Of a DNA stretch of 27,867 nt, positions 7,500 through 15,716 are shown in pieces. Below the pieces are notes generated by a model. That model saw only the letters and a program-made list of their open reading frames with translations. It did not search any database and was not told where the DNA came from. Source of the DNA: Thermoflexus sp042408815 (GTDB taxonomy: Bacteria > Chloroflexota > Anaerolineae > Thermoflexales > Thermoflexaceae); NCBI RefSeq assembly GCF_042408815.1, contig NZ_JBHOQR010000011.1, positions 1-27,867 on the forward strand. Reading direction: 5' to 3'. Position 1 is the stretch's first letter; each line of letters begins with the position of its first letter. The position numbers were made by a program, and so were the translations under genes.

Positions 7500-7724
7500 A
7501 TGCCCCGTCAAGAAAGGAGGTGGACCCGGGTTGCCCTGCGCAGGGACCGCTGGATGAAGGTCCTGAGCGGGGCCACCCGCGCCATCGCCGCCGCGTTCGG
7601 CCGGATCTCATATCCGTATTTCCACCCCATACCGGTCGAGGAGGTGTGCGATGGAAGCCGTCTGGCTTTACGATACGACGCTGCGCGATGGAAGCCAGCG
7701 CGAAGGGATTTCGTTCACCGTTGA
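7500..7724 (+). CDS. Possible small basic protein or upstream ORF overlapping cimA (74 aa)
   Basis: I do not recognise this frame. A strong GAGGAGGT site (7488-7495) lies 4 bases before the ATG. The first 50 codons have GC-rich third positions like the real genes around them. The reading frame then continues 74 bases into cimA in another frame, where the third-base bias is lost. The N-terminus is very basic (many Arg), with an Ala-rich segment (SGATRAIAAAFG) near residues 25-36. It fills most of the 236-base gap between leuD and cimA. It may be a translated regulatory uORF, a small protein, or a chance frame. Its ribosomes would terminate inside cimA, so it could affect cimA translation. Confidence 0.35.
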   Translation: MPRQERRWTRVALRRDRWMKVLSGATRAIAAAFGRISYPYFHPIPVEEVCDGSRLALRYDAARWKPARRDFVHR

Positions 7725-9204
7725 GGACAAGCTCCGGATCACTGAGAAGCTGGACGAGCTGGGCATCCATTACATTGAAGGGGGCTGGCCCGGCTCCAAT
7801 CCGAAAGACGCGGAATACTTCCGCCGGGTCCGTCATCGGTCGCTCCGCTACGCCCGGATCGCCGCCTTTGGCATGACCCGGCGCCCGGGCCGGCGAGCGG
7901 AGGAGGACGAAAACCTCCAGGCTTTGCTGGAGGCGGAGACCCCCGTGGTGACCGTGGTCGGTAAGTCGTGGGATCTCCACGTCCATCAGGTGCTGGAGAC
8001 CACGCTGGAGGAGAACTTGGCGATGATCCGGGAGAGCGTGGCCTTCCTGAAGGCCCACGGGCGGGAGGTGATCTACGACGCCGAACATTTCTTCGATGGG
8101 TGGAAGCGAAATCCAGATTACGCCCTGGCGACCCTTCGAGCTGCCCAGGAGGGTGGGGCGGACTGGATCGTCCTCTGCGACACCAACGGGGGATCGATGC
8201 CCTGGGAGATCGAAGAGGGAGTCGATGCGGCGAAGCGCGCGGTCTCCGTCCCCCTGGGCATCCATACGCATAACGACTGCGAGCTGGCCGTGGCCAATTC
8301 CCTGGCGGCCATCCGCCGGGGCGTTCGTCAGGTGCAGGGGACCATCAACGGGTACGGGGAACGGGTCGGCAACGCCAACCTGATCTCCATCATCGCCAAC
8401 CTCAAGCTCAAGATGGGGATCGACTGCGTGACCGACGAGCAGCTGGCCCGCCTGACGGAGGTCTCCCGCTTCGTGGCCGAGGTGGCGAACCTGCCCCACG
8501 ATTCCCATCAACCGTATGTGGGGGCCAGCGCCTTCGCCCACAAGGGCGGCATCCACGTGGCGGCGATCCTCAAGGTCGAAGAAAGCTATCAGCACATCGA
8601 TCCGGCCCGCGTGGGCAACGTCAAACGAGTCCTGGTCTCCGAGCTCTCCGGGCGCGGGAACATCGTGGCCAAGGCCCTGGAGTTCGGACTGCGAGTGGAT
8701 CCCGATGATCCGGCCGTGCAGGCGGTGGTGCGCCGCATCAAGGCCCTGGAAAACGAGGGCTTCTATTTCGAAGATGCGGAGGCCTCCGTGATCCTGATGC
8801 TGCGGCGTGCACAGCCGGATTACATCCCGCCTTTTGAGGTCCTCGATTACGTCGTCATGGTGGAACGACGGGACGGTCGGGAGCCGGTCGCGGAGGCGGC
8901 GGTGAAAGTCCGGGTGGACGGGGAGACGGTGCACACGGCCGCGGAGGGCAACGGCCCGGTCAACGCCCTCGACGCGGCGCTGCGCAAGGCCCTCCTCCCT
9001 CGCTATCCGGTTCTCTCCCGCATCCACCTCACCAACTATCGGGTTCATATCCTGAACGGAGACGCCGGAACGGCGGCCCGGGTGCGGGTGTGGATCGAGA
9101 GCACGGATGGCCAGCGGGTGTGGCGGACGGTCGGGGCCTCCACGAACATCCTGGAGGCCAGCCGCCTGGCTTTGGAGGACAGCCTGGAGTTCGGGATCGG
9201 ATAG
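7651..9204 (+). CDS. cimA: (R)-citramalate synthase
   Basis: It condenses pyruvate with acetyl-CoA to (R)-citramalate, the first step of the threonine-independent route to 2-oxobutyrate and isoleucine. It has 517 aa, as in the Geobacter/Leptospira-type enzyme family. The barrel opens with LYDTTLRDGSQREGISFTVE (R12, D13), and SQREG is diagnostic against LeuA's EQSPG. HTHNDCELAVANS carries the metal histidines and GYGERVGN is the signature. GASAFAHKGGIHV marks the communication domain. The C-terminal LeuA-type regulatory domain (about 390-510) would bind isoleucine. GAGGAGGTG is just upstream of the ATG. A homocitrate synthase-like role is less likely because the cluster holds all the enzymes needed downstream of citramalate. 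Confidence 0.93.
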   Translation: MEAVWLYDTTLRDGSQREGISFTVEDKLRITEKLDELGIHYIEGGWPGSNPKDAEYFRRVRHRSLRYARIAAFGMTRRPGRRAEEDENLQALLEAETPVVTVVGKSWDLHVHQVLETTLEENLAMIRESVAFLKAHGREVIYDAEHFFDGWKRNPDYALATLRAAQEGGADWIVLCDTNGGSMPWEIEEGVDAAKRAVSVPLGIHTHNDCELAVANSLAAIRRGVRQVQGTINGYGERVGNANLISIIANLKLKMGIDCVTDEQLARLTEVSRFVAEVANLPHDSHQPYVGASAFAHKGGIHVAAILKVEESYQHIDPARVGNVKRVLVSELSGRGNIVAKALEFGLRVDPDDPAVQAVVRRIKALENEGFYFEDAEASVILMLRRAQPDYIPPFEVLDYVVMVERRDGREPVAEAAVKVRVDGETVHTAAEGNGPVNALDAALRKALLPRYPVLSRIHLTNYRVHILNGDAGTAARVRVWIESTDGQRVWRTVGASTNILEASRLALEDSLEFGIG

Positions 9205-9314
9205 CGGCGGTGCCCGTCTCCGCACGGCGCCAGGCCAATCCGAAAGGGTGGCCGGCCGCACCAGGCCCTCGCCCCTCTGGATATTCCCGAGAAACGCTCT
9301 TGGGGAAGCATCCC

Positions 9315-10397
9315 ATGGGACGCTTTGTGATCGCCGTGCTGCCAGGAGATGGAGTCGGACCGGAGGTCACCACAGAGGCCCTGCGGGTCCTGGAGGCCGT
9401 GGGGCATCGGTTTGGGCATCGCTTTGAGTTCCACGAGGCGGTGATCGGCGGGGCCGCCATCGACGCGACGGGATCTCCCCTTCCCCCCGAAACGCTGGAG
9501 CGCTGTCGCCGCTCGGATGCGATCCTCCTGGGCGCCGTTGGCGGGCCCCGGTGGGATGACCCTACCGCGCCGGTACGGCCGGAGCAGGGCCTCCTAGGCT
9601 TGCGCAAGGCCTTCGATCTGTTCGCCAATCTCCGCCCGGTTCGGGTGTTCCCGGCTCTCACCCATGCGACCCCATTGAAAGAGGGGATCGTGCGAGGAGT
9701 GGACATCCTCTTCGTCCGAGAGCTGACCGGGGGCTTATATTTCGGTCCCCGCCAGGAAGCCGGACCGGAGGGCGATGAGGCCTATGATACGATGCGCTAC
9801 ACCCGGCCGGAGATCGAGCGAGTGGTCCGGCTGGCCGCCCGCCTCGCTCAGGGCCGCCGGAAGAAGCTGACCTCGGTGGATAAGGCCAATGTGCTGGCCG
9901 CCTCCCGCCTCTGGCGGCGGGTGACCGAAGCGGTGGTCCGACGGGAATTCCCGGATCTCGCCCTGGAACACCTCTTGGTGGACGCCTTCGCCATGCACCT
10001 GATCCGGCGTCCAGCGGTTTTCGATGTCGTGGTGACGGAAAATATGTTCGGAGACATTCTGACCGATGAAGCGGCGGTGCTGGCGGGATCCATGGGGATG
10101 CTGCCCTCCGCCTCACTGGGGGAAGAACCGCCCGGCCTCTTCGAGCCGGTTCACGGTTCCGCCCCGGATATCGCCGGGCGCAACCTAGCCAACCCGATCG
10201 GGGCGATCCTGAGCGGGGCGTTGATGTTGCGCTACGGCTTCGGCCTGGAGGCCGAGGCCCGGGCGATCGAAGAGGCGGTGGAAGCGGCCCTGGAGGCGGG
10301 CTACCGCACCCGGGATATCGCGGACGGCGAAACCTGTGTTGTCGGGACGCGCGAGATGGGCGAGGTCATCGCTCGATATGTTCGGAACGGGTCGTAA
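9315..10397 (+). CDS. leuB: 3-isopropylmalate dehydrogenase
   Basis: It oxidises and decarboxylates 3-isopropylmalate with NAD+ to 2-oxoisocaproate, and probably 3-methylmalate to 2-oxobutyrate in the citramalate route. It has 360 aa, the normal length. The N-terminus AVLPGDGVGPEV, the substrate region FANLRPVRVFP and RELTGGLYFG, and the dehydrogenase signature TENMFGDILTDEAAVLAGSMG (from about residue 241) are all present. The start at 9315 begins the family N-terminus, although its ribosome site (GGGGAAG, 9302-9308) is only moderate. The frame is open back to 9090 inside cimA, but those residues have no family resemblance. It lies 110 bases after cimA with no promoter or terminator that I can see. 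Confidence 0.95.
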   Translation: MGRFVIAVLPGDGVGPEVTTEALRVLEAVGHRFGHRFEFHEAVIGGAAIDATGSPLPPETLERCRRSDAILLGAVGGPRWDDPTAPVRPEQGLLGLRKAFDLFANLRPVRVFPALTHATPLKEGIVRGVDILFVRELTGGLYFGPRQEAGPEGDEAYDTMRYTRPEIERVVRLAARLAQGRRKKLTSVDKANVLAASRLWRRVTEAVVRREFPDLALEHLLVDAFAMHLIRRPAVFDVVVTENMFGDILTDEAAVLAGSMGMLPSASLGEEPPGLFEPVHGSAPDIAGRNLANPIGAILSGALMLRYGFGLEAEARAIEEAVEAALEAGYRTRDIADGETCVVGTREMGEVIARYVRNGS

Positions 10398-10457
10398 CCA
10401 TCCGGGGCTTCGGTTCCCATCCCATCTCTAATCCATATCGGATCCGGAGGTTCTGCG

Positions 10458-12143
10458 ATGCCCATTTCCTCGAATGGTCGCAAGCATCGGAGCGCGCAGG
10501 TGACGGAGGGCCTGGAGCGCGCGCCCCATCGGGCCATGCTGCGGGCCGTCGGATTCCGGGACGAGGACTTCCGCCGGCCTTTCATCGGGGTCGCCAATAC
10601 CTGGTTCGAAGCGCAGCCCTGCAATCATCATCTGCATCGCCTCGCTGAGCTCGTCAAACAGGGGATCCGGGATGCCGGGGGAACGCCCATTGAGTTCAAT
10701 GCCGTCCCGGCCAACGACGCCATTGGGATGGGCCATGAGGGCATGAAAGCCTCTCTGGTCAGCCGGGAGCTGATCGCGGATTCCATCGAGCTCGCCGCCA
10801 TCGCCTATCAGCTGGATGCCCTGGTGACCATCGGGGGCTGTGATAAAACGCAGCCCGCCTGTGTGATGGCCATGGCCCGTCTGAACCTGCCTGCGATCTA
10901 CCTGTATGGGGGAAGCGTTCCCCCGGGGAACTGGCGGGGACAGGCGGTGACTATCCAGGACGTCTTCGAGGCGGTGGGGGCAGTGAGCCGCGGCCGGATG
11001 ACCATCGAGGAGCTGCGGGATCTGGAGGAAGCCGCGGTGCCCACTTATGGCGCCTGCGGGGGGATGTTCACGGCCAACACGATGGCCTCCGCCTTCGAGG
11101 CGATGGGGTTGACCCTCCCCAATGGGGCCGCGCCGGTCGCCCCCAGCCGGGCCCGGGAGGAGCTGGCCTACGAGACCGGCCGGGCGATCGTCCGCATCCT
11201 GGAGGCCGGCATCCGGCCCCGGGACGTCATGACCCGTGAAGCTTTCGAAAACGCTATTGCTGTGGCCGCCGCAATGGGTGGATCCACAAACCTGATCCTG
11301 CACCTGCTGGCCATCGCCCACGAGGCCGGGGTTCCCCTCACCCTAGAGGACTTCGAGCGGGTCAGCGAGCGAACGCCCCATCTGGCGGACCTAAAACCTG
11401 CGGGCCGTTACGTGATGGCTGACGTGGATCGCATCGGCGGCGTGCCCGTGGTGATGAAGGCGCTGCTAAATGCCGGGTTGCTGCACGGGGACTGTCGCAC
11501 CGTCACCGGCGAGACCATCGCCGAACGCCTGGCCGACGTGGTCTTCCCGGAGGATCAGGATGTTGTCCGCCCGGTCGACCGCCCCCTGCATCCCACCGGC
11601 GGCTATGTCATCCTGCGCGGCAACCTGGCCCCGGAGGGCGGCGTTCTGAAGATCACGGGGACCACCAAGCGCTATCACCGCGGCCCGGCGCGTGTTTTCG
11701 ATCGGGAAGAGGACGCCTTCCAGGCGGTCAACACGGGCCAGATCCGGCCGGGCGATGTCGTCGTGGTGCGTTATGAAGGCCCGAAGGGCGGGCCGGGGAT
11801 GCGGGAAATGCTGGTGATCACCGCCGCTCTGGTGGGGCAGGGCCTGAAAGACGAGGTGGCCCTCCTCACCGATGGTCGGTTCTCCGGAGCCACCCACGGG
11901 CTGATGATCGGCCATATCTCGCCGGAGGCCGCGGTGGGAGGCCCACTGGCGCTGCTCCAGGATGGCGACATCATCGAGATCGATGTGGATCGCCGCAGGG
12001 TGAATGTGGAGCTTTCCGAAGAGGAACTCGCCCGCCGCCGGGCGGCTTGGACCCCGCCGCCGCCAAAGTATACCCGAGGGCTTTTCGCCAAATACGCCCG
12101 CCTGGTCTCCTCCGCTGCCCGGGGAGCCATTTGCGAGGGATAA
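10458..12143 (+). CDS. ilvD: Dihydroxy-acid dehydratase
   Basis: It dehydrates 2,3-dihydroxyisovalerate and 2,3-dihydroxy-3-methylvalerate to the 2-oxo acids for Val/Leu and Ile. It has 561 aa, the usual length. Three conserved cysteines that hold the Fe-S cluster in this family are present: C55 (QPCNHH), C128 (GGCDK) and C200 (GACGGMFTANTM). D87 and K130, the Mg2+-site residues of the family, are also present. This three-cysteine pattern is that of the [2Fe-2S] branch. CCGGAGGT lies close upstream of the ATG. It is separated from leuB by 60 bases and from asd by 66 bases. Confidence 0.96.
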   Translation: MPISSNGRKHRSAQVTEGLERAPHRAMLRAVGFRDEDFRRPFIGVANTWFEAQPCNHHLHRLAELVKQGIRDAGGTPIEFNAVPANDAIGMGHEGMKASLVSRELIADSIELAAIAYQLDALVTIGGCDKTQPACVMAMARLNLPAIYLYGGSVPPGNWRGQAVTIQDVFEAVGAVSRGRMTIEELRDLEEAAVPTYGACGGMFTANTMASAFEAMGLTLPNGAAPVAPSRAREELAYETGRAIVRILEAGIRPRDVMTREAFENAIAVAAAMGGSTNLILHLLAIAHEAGVPLTLEDFERVSERTPHLADLKPAGRYVMADVDRIGGVPVVMKALLNAGLLHGDCRTVTGETIAERLADVVFPEDQDVVRPVDRPLHPTGGYVILRGNLAPEGGVLKITGTTKRYHRGPARVFDREEDAFQAVNTGQIRPGDVVVVRYEGPKGGPGMREMLVITAALVGQGLKDEVALLTDGRFSGATHGLMIGHISPEAAVGGPLALLQDGDIIEIDVDRRRVNVELSEEELARRRAAWTPPPPKYTRGLFAKYARLVSSAARGAICEG

Positions 12144-12209
12144 ATCCGGAAAGCCAGACGCCAATCCCTTGGACCTCCAAAGAACGGTATCCGCACGGGG
12201 CAGAACTCG

Positions 12210-13265
12210 ATGAGCGCGAAACCTTCCTTTCGAGTCGCAGTGCTGGGCGCGACGGGGATGGTCGGCCAGTGGCTGGTGCACCTACTGGACCGTCATCCAT
12301 GGTTTCGGGTGGTCGCGCTGACGGGGTCCGATCGCTCCGTGGGCCGCCCGTATGGCCAGGCGTGTCGCTGGCTGCTGAGCGCCCCGATGCCAGACTGGGC
12401 CGCCGGCATGGTCGTGCAGCCCACAGAGCCAGGGTTCGATGCGGAGATCGTGATCTCCGCCCTCCCCTCCGACATCGCTCGGGAGGTGGAACCCCGGTTC
12501 GCCGCCGCGGGCTATCTGGTGGCCAGCAACGCTTCCGCCTACCGGATGGCACCGGATGTGCCCCTGGTGATGCCGGATGTCAATTTCAATCACATGGGAC
12601 TGCTCCCACACCAGCAGAAGACCCGAGGCTGGTCCGGCGCCCTGATCACGAACCCCAACTGCACGACCACCGCGGCGGTCCTCCCCCTCAAAGCTCTGAT
12701 GCCCTATGGCGTCCGGCGGGTGCATCTCGTAAGCCTGCAGGCCCTCTCCGGCGCCGGCTATCCCGGCGTTTCCGCCGTTGAGATCGCAGACAATGTCCTC
12801 CCCTATATTCCGGGGGAAGAAGAGAAGCTGGAAACGGAACCTCGCAAGCTGTTGGGGGAACTGCAGGACGGGAGGGTGGAGGCAGCGCCGGTGCGCCTGA
12901 GCGCGCAGACGAATCGGGTTCCCACCCTGGATGGACATCTGATCTGTCTGTCGGTGGAACTCGAGGAATCGATCCGCCCCGAGGAAGCCGTGAAGGCAAT
13001 GAACGGCTACCGTCCGCCGGAGGAAGTGGCGGATCTCCCGAGCGCGGTGGCCCAGCCGATCGTGGTGCGGACAGAGCCGGATCGGCCCCAGCCCCGCCTG
13101 GATCGCATGACAGGCGGCGGGATGAGCGTGGTGGTGGGGCGGGTGCAGCCATGTCCGGTCTTCACTCTGAAATTCGTGGCCCTCACCCATAACACCATCC
13201 GGGGCGCCGCCGGCGCCGCCCTCTTCAACGCCGAAGCCGCCCTGCGCTGGATGGGACGGGTATAA
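12210..13265 (+). CDS. asd: Aspartate-semialdehyde dehydrogenase (archaeal/fungal-type)
   Basis: It reduces 4-aspartyl phosphate to aspartate semialdehyde with NADPH, the branch point for lysine/diaminopimelate, threonine and methionine. It has 351 aa. The Rossmann motif GATGMVGQ lies at 13-20, the catalytic cysteine C151 in NPNCTTT, the acid/base histidine H243 in DGHL, and the substrate segment ALSGAGYPG at 178-186. These resemble the archaeal-type enzymes rather than the E. coli type. The ribosome site is weak (GGGGCAGAA region). It is the last gene of the operon, 66 bases after ilvD and just before a strong hairpin. Isoleucine here does not need threonine, so its presence links aspartate-family flux to the branched-chain control. 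Confidence 0.93.
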   Translation: MSAKPSFRVAVLGATGMVGQWLVHLLDRHPWFRVVALTGSDRSVGRPYGQACRWLLSAPMPDWAAGMVVQPTEPGFDAEIVISALPSDIAREVEPRFAAAGYLVASNASAYRMAPDVPLVMPDVNFNHMGLLPHQQKTRGWSGALITNPNCTTTAAVLPLKALMPYGVRRVHLVSLQALSGAGYPGVSAVEIADNVLPYIPGEEEKLETEPRKLLGELQDGRVEAAPVRLSAQTNRVPTLDGHLICLSVELEESIRPEEAVKAMNGYRPPEEVADLPSAVAQPIVVRTEPDRPQPRLDRMTGGGMSVVVGRVQPCPVFTLKFVALTHNTIRGAAGAALFNAEAALRWMGRV

Positions 13266-13271
13266 CGGCAT

Positions 13272-13326
13272 GGGCTTCCCGGGGATGGGGGAACGACCTT
13301 CGATGACCCCCGATCCCCGGGAGCCC
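13272..13326 (+). terminator. Long hairpin after asd, likely end of the ilv-leu operon
   Basis: TCCCGGGGATGGGGG (13277-13291) pairs with 13307-13322, interrupted by one bulged base. Four further pairs at the base (13272-13275 with 13323-13326) form after one more bulge. The stem starts within 10 bases of the asd stop. No clear T-run follows (CCCTTCCCGATTTC), so it may act with Rho or protect the 3' end rather than be a classical intrinsic terminator. Confidence 0.5.
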
Positions 13327-13446
13327 CCTTCCCGATTTCACCGCGGGGGACGAGCAGCCGCTGGCAGGCCTCACCCCGTCAAGCGCTAACTGCTGTCACC
13401 CCCTCGCAACACCTCCTCTTAGAAGCATCTGCAGCGCCTTGGGAGT

Positions 13447-13452
13447 TATGAT
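13447..13452 (+). promoter_or_regulatory. Possible -10 box of the downstream EamA gene
   Basis: TATGAT at 13447-13452 would give a start near 13459 and a leader of about 33 bases before the ATG at 13493. I see no good -35 box at 15-19 bases. The rest of the 13327-13492 gap shows nothing recognisable. Confidence 0.3.
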
Positions 13453-13492
13453 AGGGACCATGAGTTCCGACCGGGGATCCCAGGGAGGAAGG

Positions 13493-14350
13493 ATGCGCGC
13501 GGGAGACGTGTTCATATTGCTCTCCTTGGGGACGATCTGGGGCGCTTCGTATCTGTTTTTCGCTCTGGGGGTGCGGACGATCCCGCCTCTGACCTTCGTG
13601 ACGGGGCGGCTGCTGATCGCCGCCGCCCTCCTCGGGTTGTTCCGACGGATCCGTCCCGGCCCCCGGGCGGATCCGCCGGGGGGCGCTTACCTAATGATGG
13701 GGCTGTTCAACGCCGCGCTGCCCCATACGCTGATCGCCTGGAGTGAGCAGACCATCCCCAGCGGGCTGGCCGGGATGCTGGTGGCCACCATGCCTCTCTG
13801 GGCGGCAGGGTTCACGGCCCTCGGGCTCCGGGAGGAACGACCGTCCCGGCGCCAACTGGCCGGGCTGCTCCTCGGCTTCCTGGGGATCCTGATCCTGCTG
13901 TTTCCGGATCTCCAGCGGGCGGCCCATGCCCACCTGATCAGCGAGGGAGCTGTGGTGGCGGCCGCCCTTTCCTACGCCGCGGCCACGGTTTACGCCCGGC
14001 GAGCCCTTCGGGGGGTCTCACCGGTGGACGCGACCATCGGTCAGCTGGGCTGGGGTGGGGCGCTGTTGCTGCCTTTCAGCCTGGTCCTGGATCAGCCCTG
14101 GAGGCTCTCCCCAGCGCCGGAGTCTCTCGCTGCCCTGATCCTCCTCGCGGTCCTGGGCACCGCGATCGCCTATGGGCTGTATTACCGGCTGCTCCAGGGG
14201 GTGGGGGTGGTGGGGGTTTCCCTGGTGGTGTATCTCAACCCAATCTTTGCGGTGCTCTGGGGAGCGATCGGACTTGGGGAACCCCTCTCCGGCTGGCTCC
14301 TCGGCGGCATGGCGCTCATCCTGGCCGGGGTGTTCCTGGCCGGGCGATGA
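13493..14350 (+). CDS. EamA/DMT-family membrane transporter
   Basis: A 285-aa integral membrane protein with two tandem EamA halves and about ten hydrophobic helices, the normal size for drug/metabolite transporters of the 10-TM class. The N-terminal half opens with LSLGTIWGASYLFFALGV and contains AWSEQTIPSGLAGMLVATMPLW, typical of the family. The second half has VDATIGQLGWGG and ends in GEPLSGWLLGGMALILAGVFL. The ATG at 13493 is preceded by GGGAGGAAGG; upstream starts at 13439 (TTG) and 13460 (ATG) have no better site. It follows the branched-chain operon on the same strand, so export of amino acids or related metabolites is possible, but family membership alone does not fix the substrate. 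Confidence 0.85.
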   Translation: MRAGDVFILLSLGTIWGASYLFFALGVRTIPPLTFVTGRLLIAAALLGLFRRIRPGPRADPPGGAYLMMGLFNAALPHTLIAWSEQTIPSGLAGMLVATMPLWAAGFTALGLREERPSRRQLAGLLLGFLGILILLFPDLQRAAHAHLISEGAVVAAALSYAAATVYARRALRGVSPVDATIGQLGWGGALLLPFSLVLDQPWRLSPAPESLAALILLAVLGTAIAYGLYYRLLQGVGVVGVSLVVYLNPIFAVLWGAIGLGEPLSGWLLGGMALILAGVFLAGR

Positions 14351-14504
14351 GGGGTCGTGGAGCGAGCCGGAGGCCCTGGATTCCATCGGCCTTCAGGCCT
14401 TCGGGTATCGAAGGAATTCGACCTCATAGGCCTCCGCTGGCCAAAAAGCATCTTCGCGTGGGCACCGGCCGACACCCGGCGCCAAGCGCCTCATCAGGCC
14501 GCTT

Positions 14505-15716
14505 TCAGTCGGCACGATGCGCCCACTCCATCAACCAGGCCGCTGCTTCCTCTACGCCGCCGGCGGCTTCCATACGGTGTGCCCAGTCCCGCGCCCGCTC
14601 TCGAAAGGCAGGTTCCCGAAGCAGGACGGCAATGTGTTCCTGCCATCGACGGGGTGTGGCCTCGGAAGGCCATAGCACCAGGCCAACCCCTGCCGCCGCC
14701 ACTCGACGGGCCTGCAGGTGCTGTTCCCCTGCATGTGGAACCACCAGCTGGGGGACACCGTAAACCAGGGCGGCATGGGTGGTCCCCATTCCCCCATGGT
14801 GGATCACCAGATCCAGTTGCGGGAACAGGGTTGGGTAATCCACCCAATCCCAGAGCGGGAGATCGGGAAGCGCCCGCGCCACAGCCTCCGGAAGCCCGAG
14901 GGCAAAGGGGCTCCTCCCGAGAACCAGGAGGGGCTCGCCGCCCAGGGCCTGCACAGCGCGAGCCGCCCCAATGAAGAAAGCGGGATCCCCGGTGAAGGTG
15001 CTGCCCAGGGTGATCAGGACGCGGGGACGCGAGCGGGGGGGAGGTGGAACCGTCGAGGCCCTCCGACGTCCCCCGAAGAACCGGTTCTGGGGATCCAGGT
15101 GGTCCAGATCGATAAACCAGCTAACCGGGAAGAAGACAATGTGCGCATAAGGGGAGGTGATCTGGGGAAAAGGATCCGCCCGCCAGAAACGGGCGGTTAA
15201 CCCGAGGCGCGCGGCGATCTCCGCCAGCCGGGCTTGGGCCGCTTCCACCTCGATTCGGGCCTCCGGGGTGGCCGGGGCCGGCCAGCGCCCGGCGGGGAAC
15301 CCCACAACGATCAGAGGAAGTTCGTAGCGCTCCGCCGCCCAGGCCGCGACGCCGGCGAAAGGCTCCGCCACGATCCAATCCGGGCGCCAGGATTCAATCA
15401 GGGAGCTTAGGGCGCGCAGCGCCCGCACATGCTCTTCAGGCTGAAGCCAGGCCTCCAGCGCCCGCTCCCGCCGCCGTCGCGCCCGCTCCGTGGGAGGAAC
15501 ATCCGGCGGGAGCGGGGGCAGCCATCGCCAGCCCGCTGAGGGCAACAGGGCAAAGGGAAGACCCCGACGGACCACTGCTTCCTGTATTAGGGACCCGCTG
15601 GCCCAGAGCACCCGATGGCCCTGTCGAGCCAGCGCCACCGCCAGATCCAGGTAGCCCCCATAATCCAGGTGGCCCCATAAAGGGATCGAGAGGAAGAGCC
15701 AGCGTTGGGGCTTCAT
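14505..15716 (-). CDS. MGT-like glycosyltransferase (GT1/UGT fold)
   Basis: A 403-aa GT-B fold glycosyltransferase. The N-terminal acceptor domain begins WLFLSIPLWGHLDYGGYLDLA, as in macrolide- and sterol/carotenoid-glycosyltransferase relatives. The C-terminal nucleotide-sugar domain has ITLGSTF and the donor signature HHGGMGTTHAALVYGVPQLV followed by PHAGEQHLQARRV. The frame is open upstream across the cytochrome gene, but the family N-terminus begins at the ATG at 15716, which overlaps the cytochrome stop by four bases (ATGA) and implies translational coupling. No signal peptide is evident, so it is probably cytoplasmic or peripheral. The acceptor is unknown; a lipid, carotenoid or secondary metabolite are the usual targets. 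Confidence 0.85.
   Translation of the reverse strand: MKPQRWLFLSIPLWGHLDYGGYLDLAVALARQGHRVLWASGSLIQEAVVRRGLPFALLPSAGWRWLPPLPPDVPPTERARRRRERALEAWLQPEEHVRALRALSSLIESWRPDWIVAEPFAGVAAWAAERYELPLIVVGFPAGRWPAPATPEARIEVEAAQARLAEIAARLGLTARFWRADPFPQITSPYAHIVFFPVSWFIDLDHLDPQNRFFGGRRRASTVPPPPRSRPRVLITLGSTFTGDPAFFIGAARAVQALGGEPLLVLGRSPFALGLPEAVARALPDLPLWDWVDYPTLFPQLDLVIHHGGMGTTHAALVYGVPQLVVPHAGEQHLQARRVAAAGVGLVLWPSEATPRRWQEHIAVLLREPAFRERARDWAHRMEAAGGVEEAAAWLMEWAHRAD

Noticed and set aside
7442..7876. 144-codon frame on the plus strand starting before the small ORF and running through the cimA start
   Set aside because: No ribosome site, and its second half is simply cimA read in another frame.
14398..14414. 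Short hairpin CCTTCG-GGTAT-CGAAGG between the EamA gene and the glycosyltransferase
   Set aside because: Only 6 bp and no T-run on either strand; the 154-base convergent gap shows nothing stronger, so I did not call a terminator.
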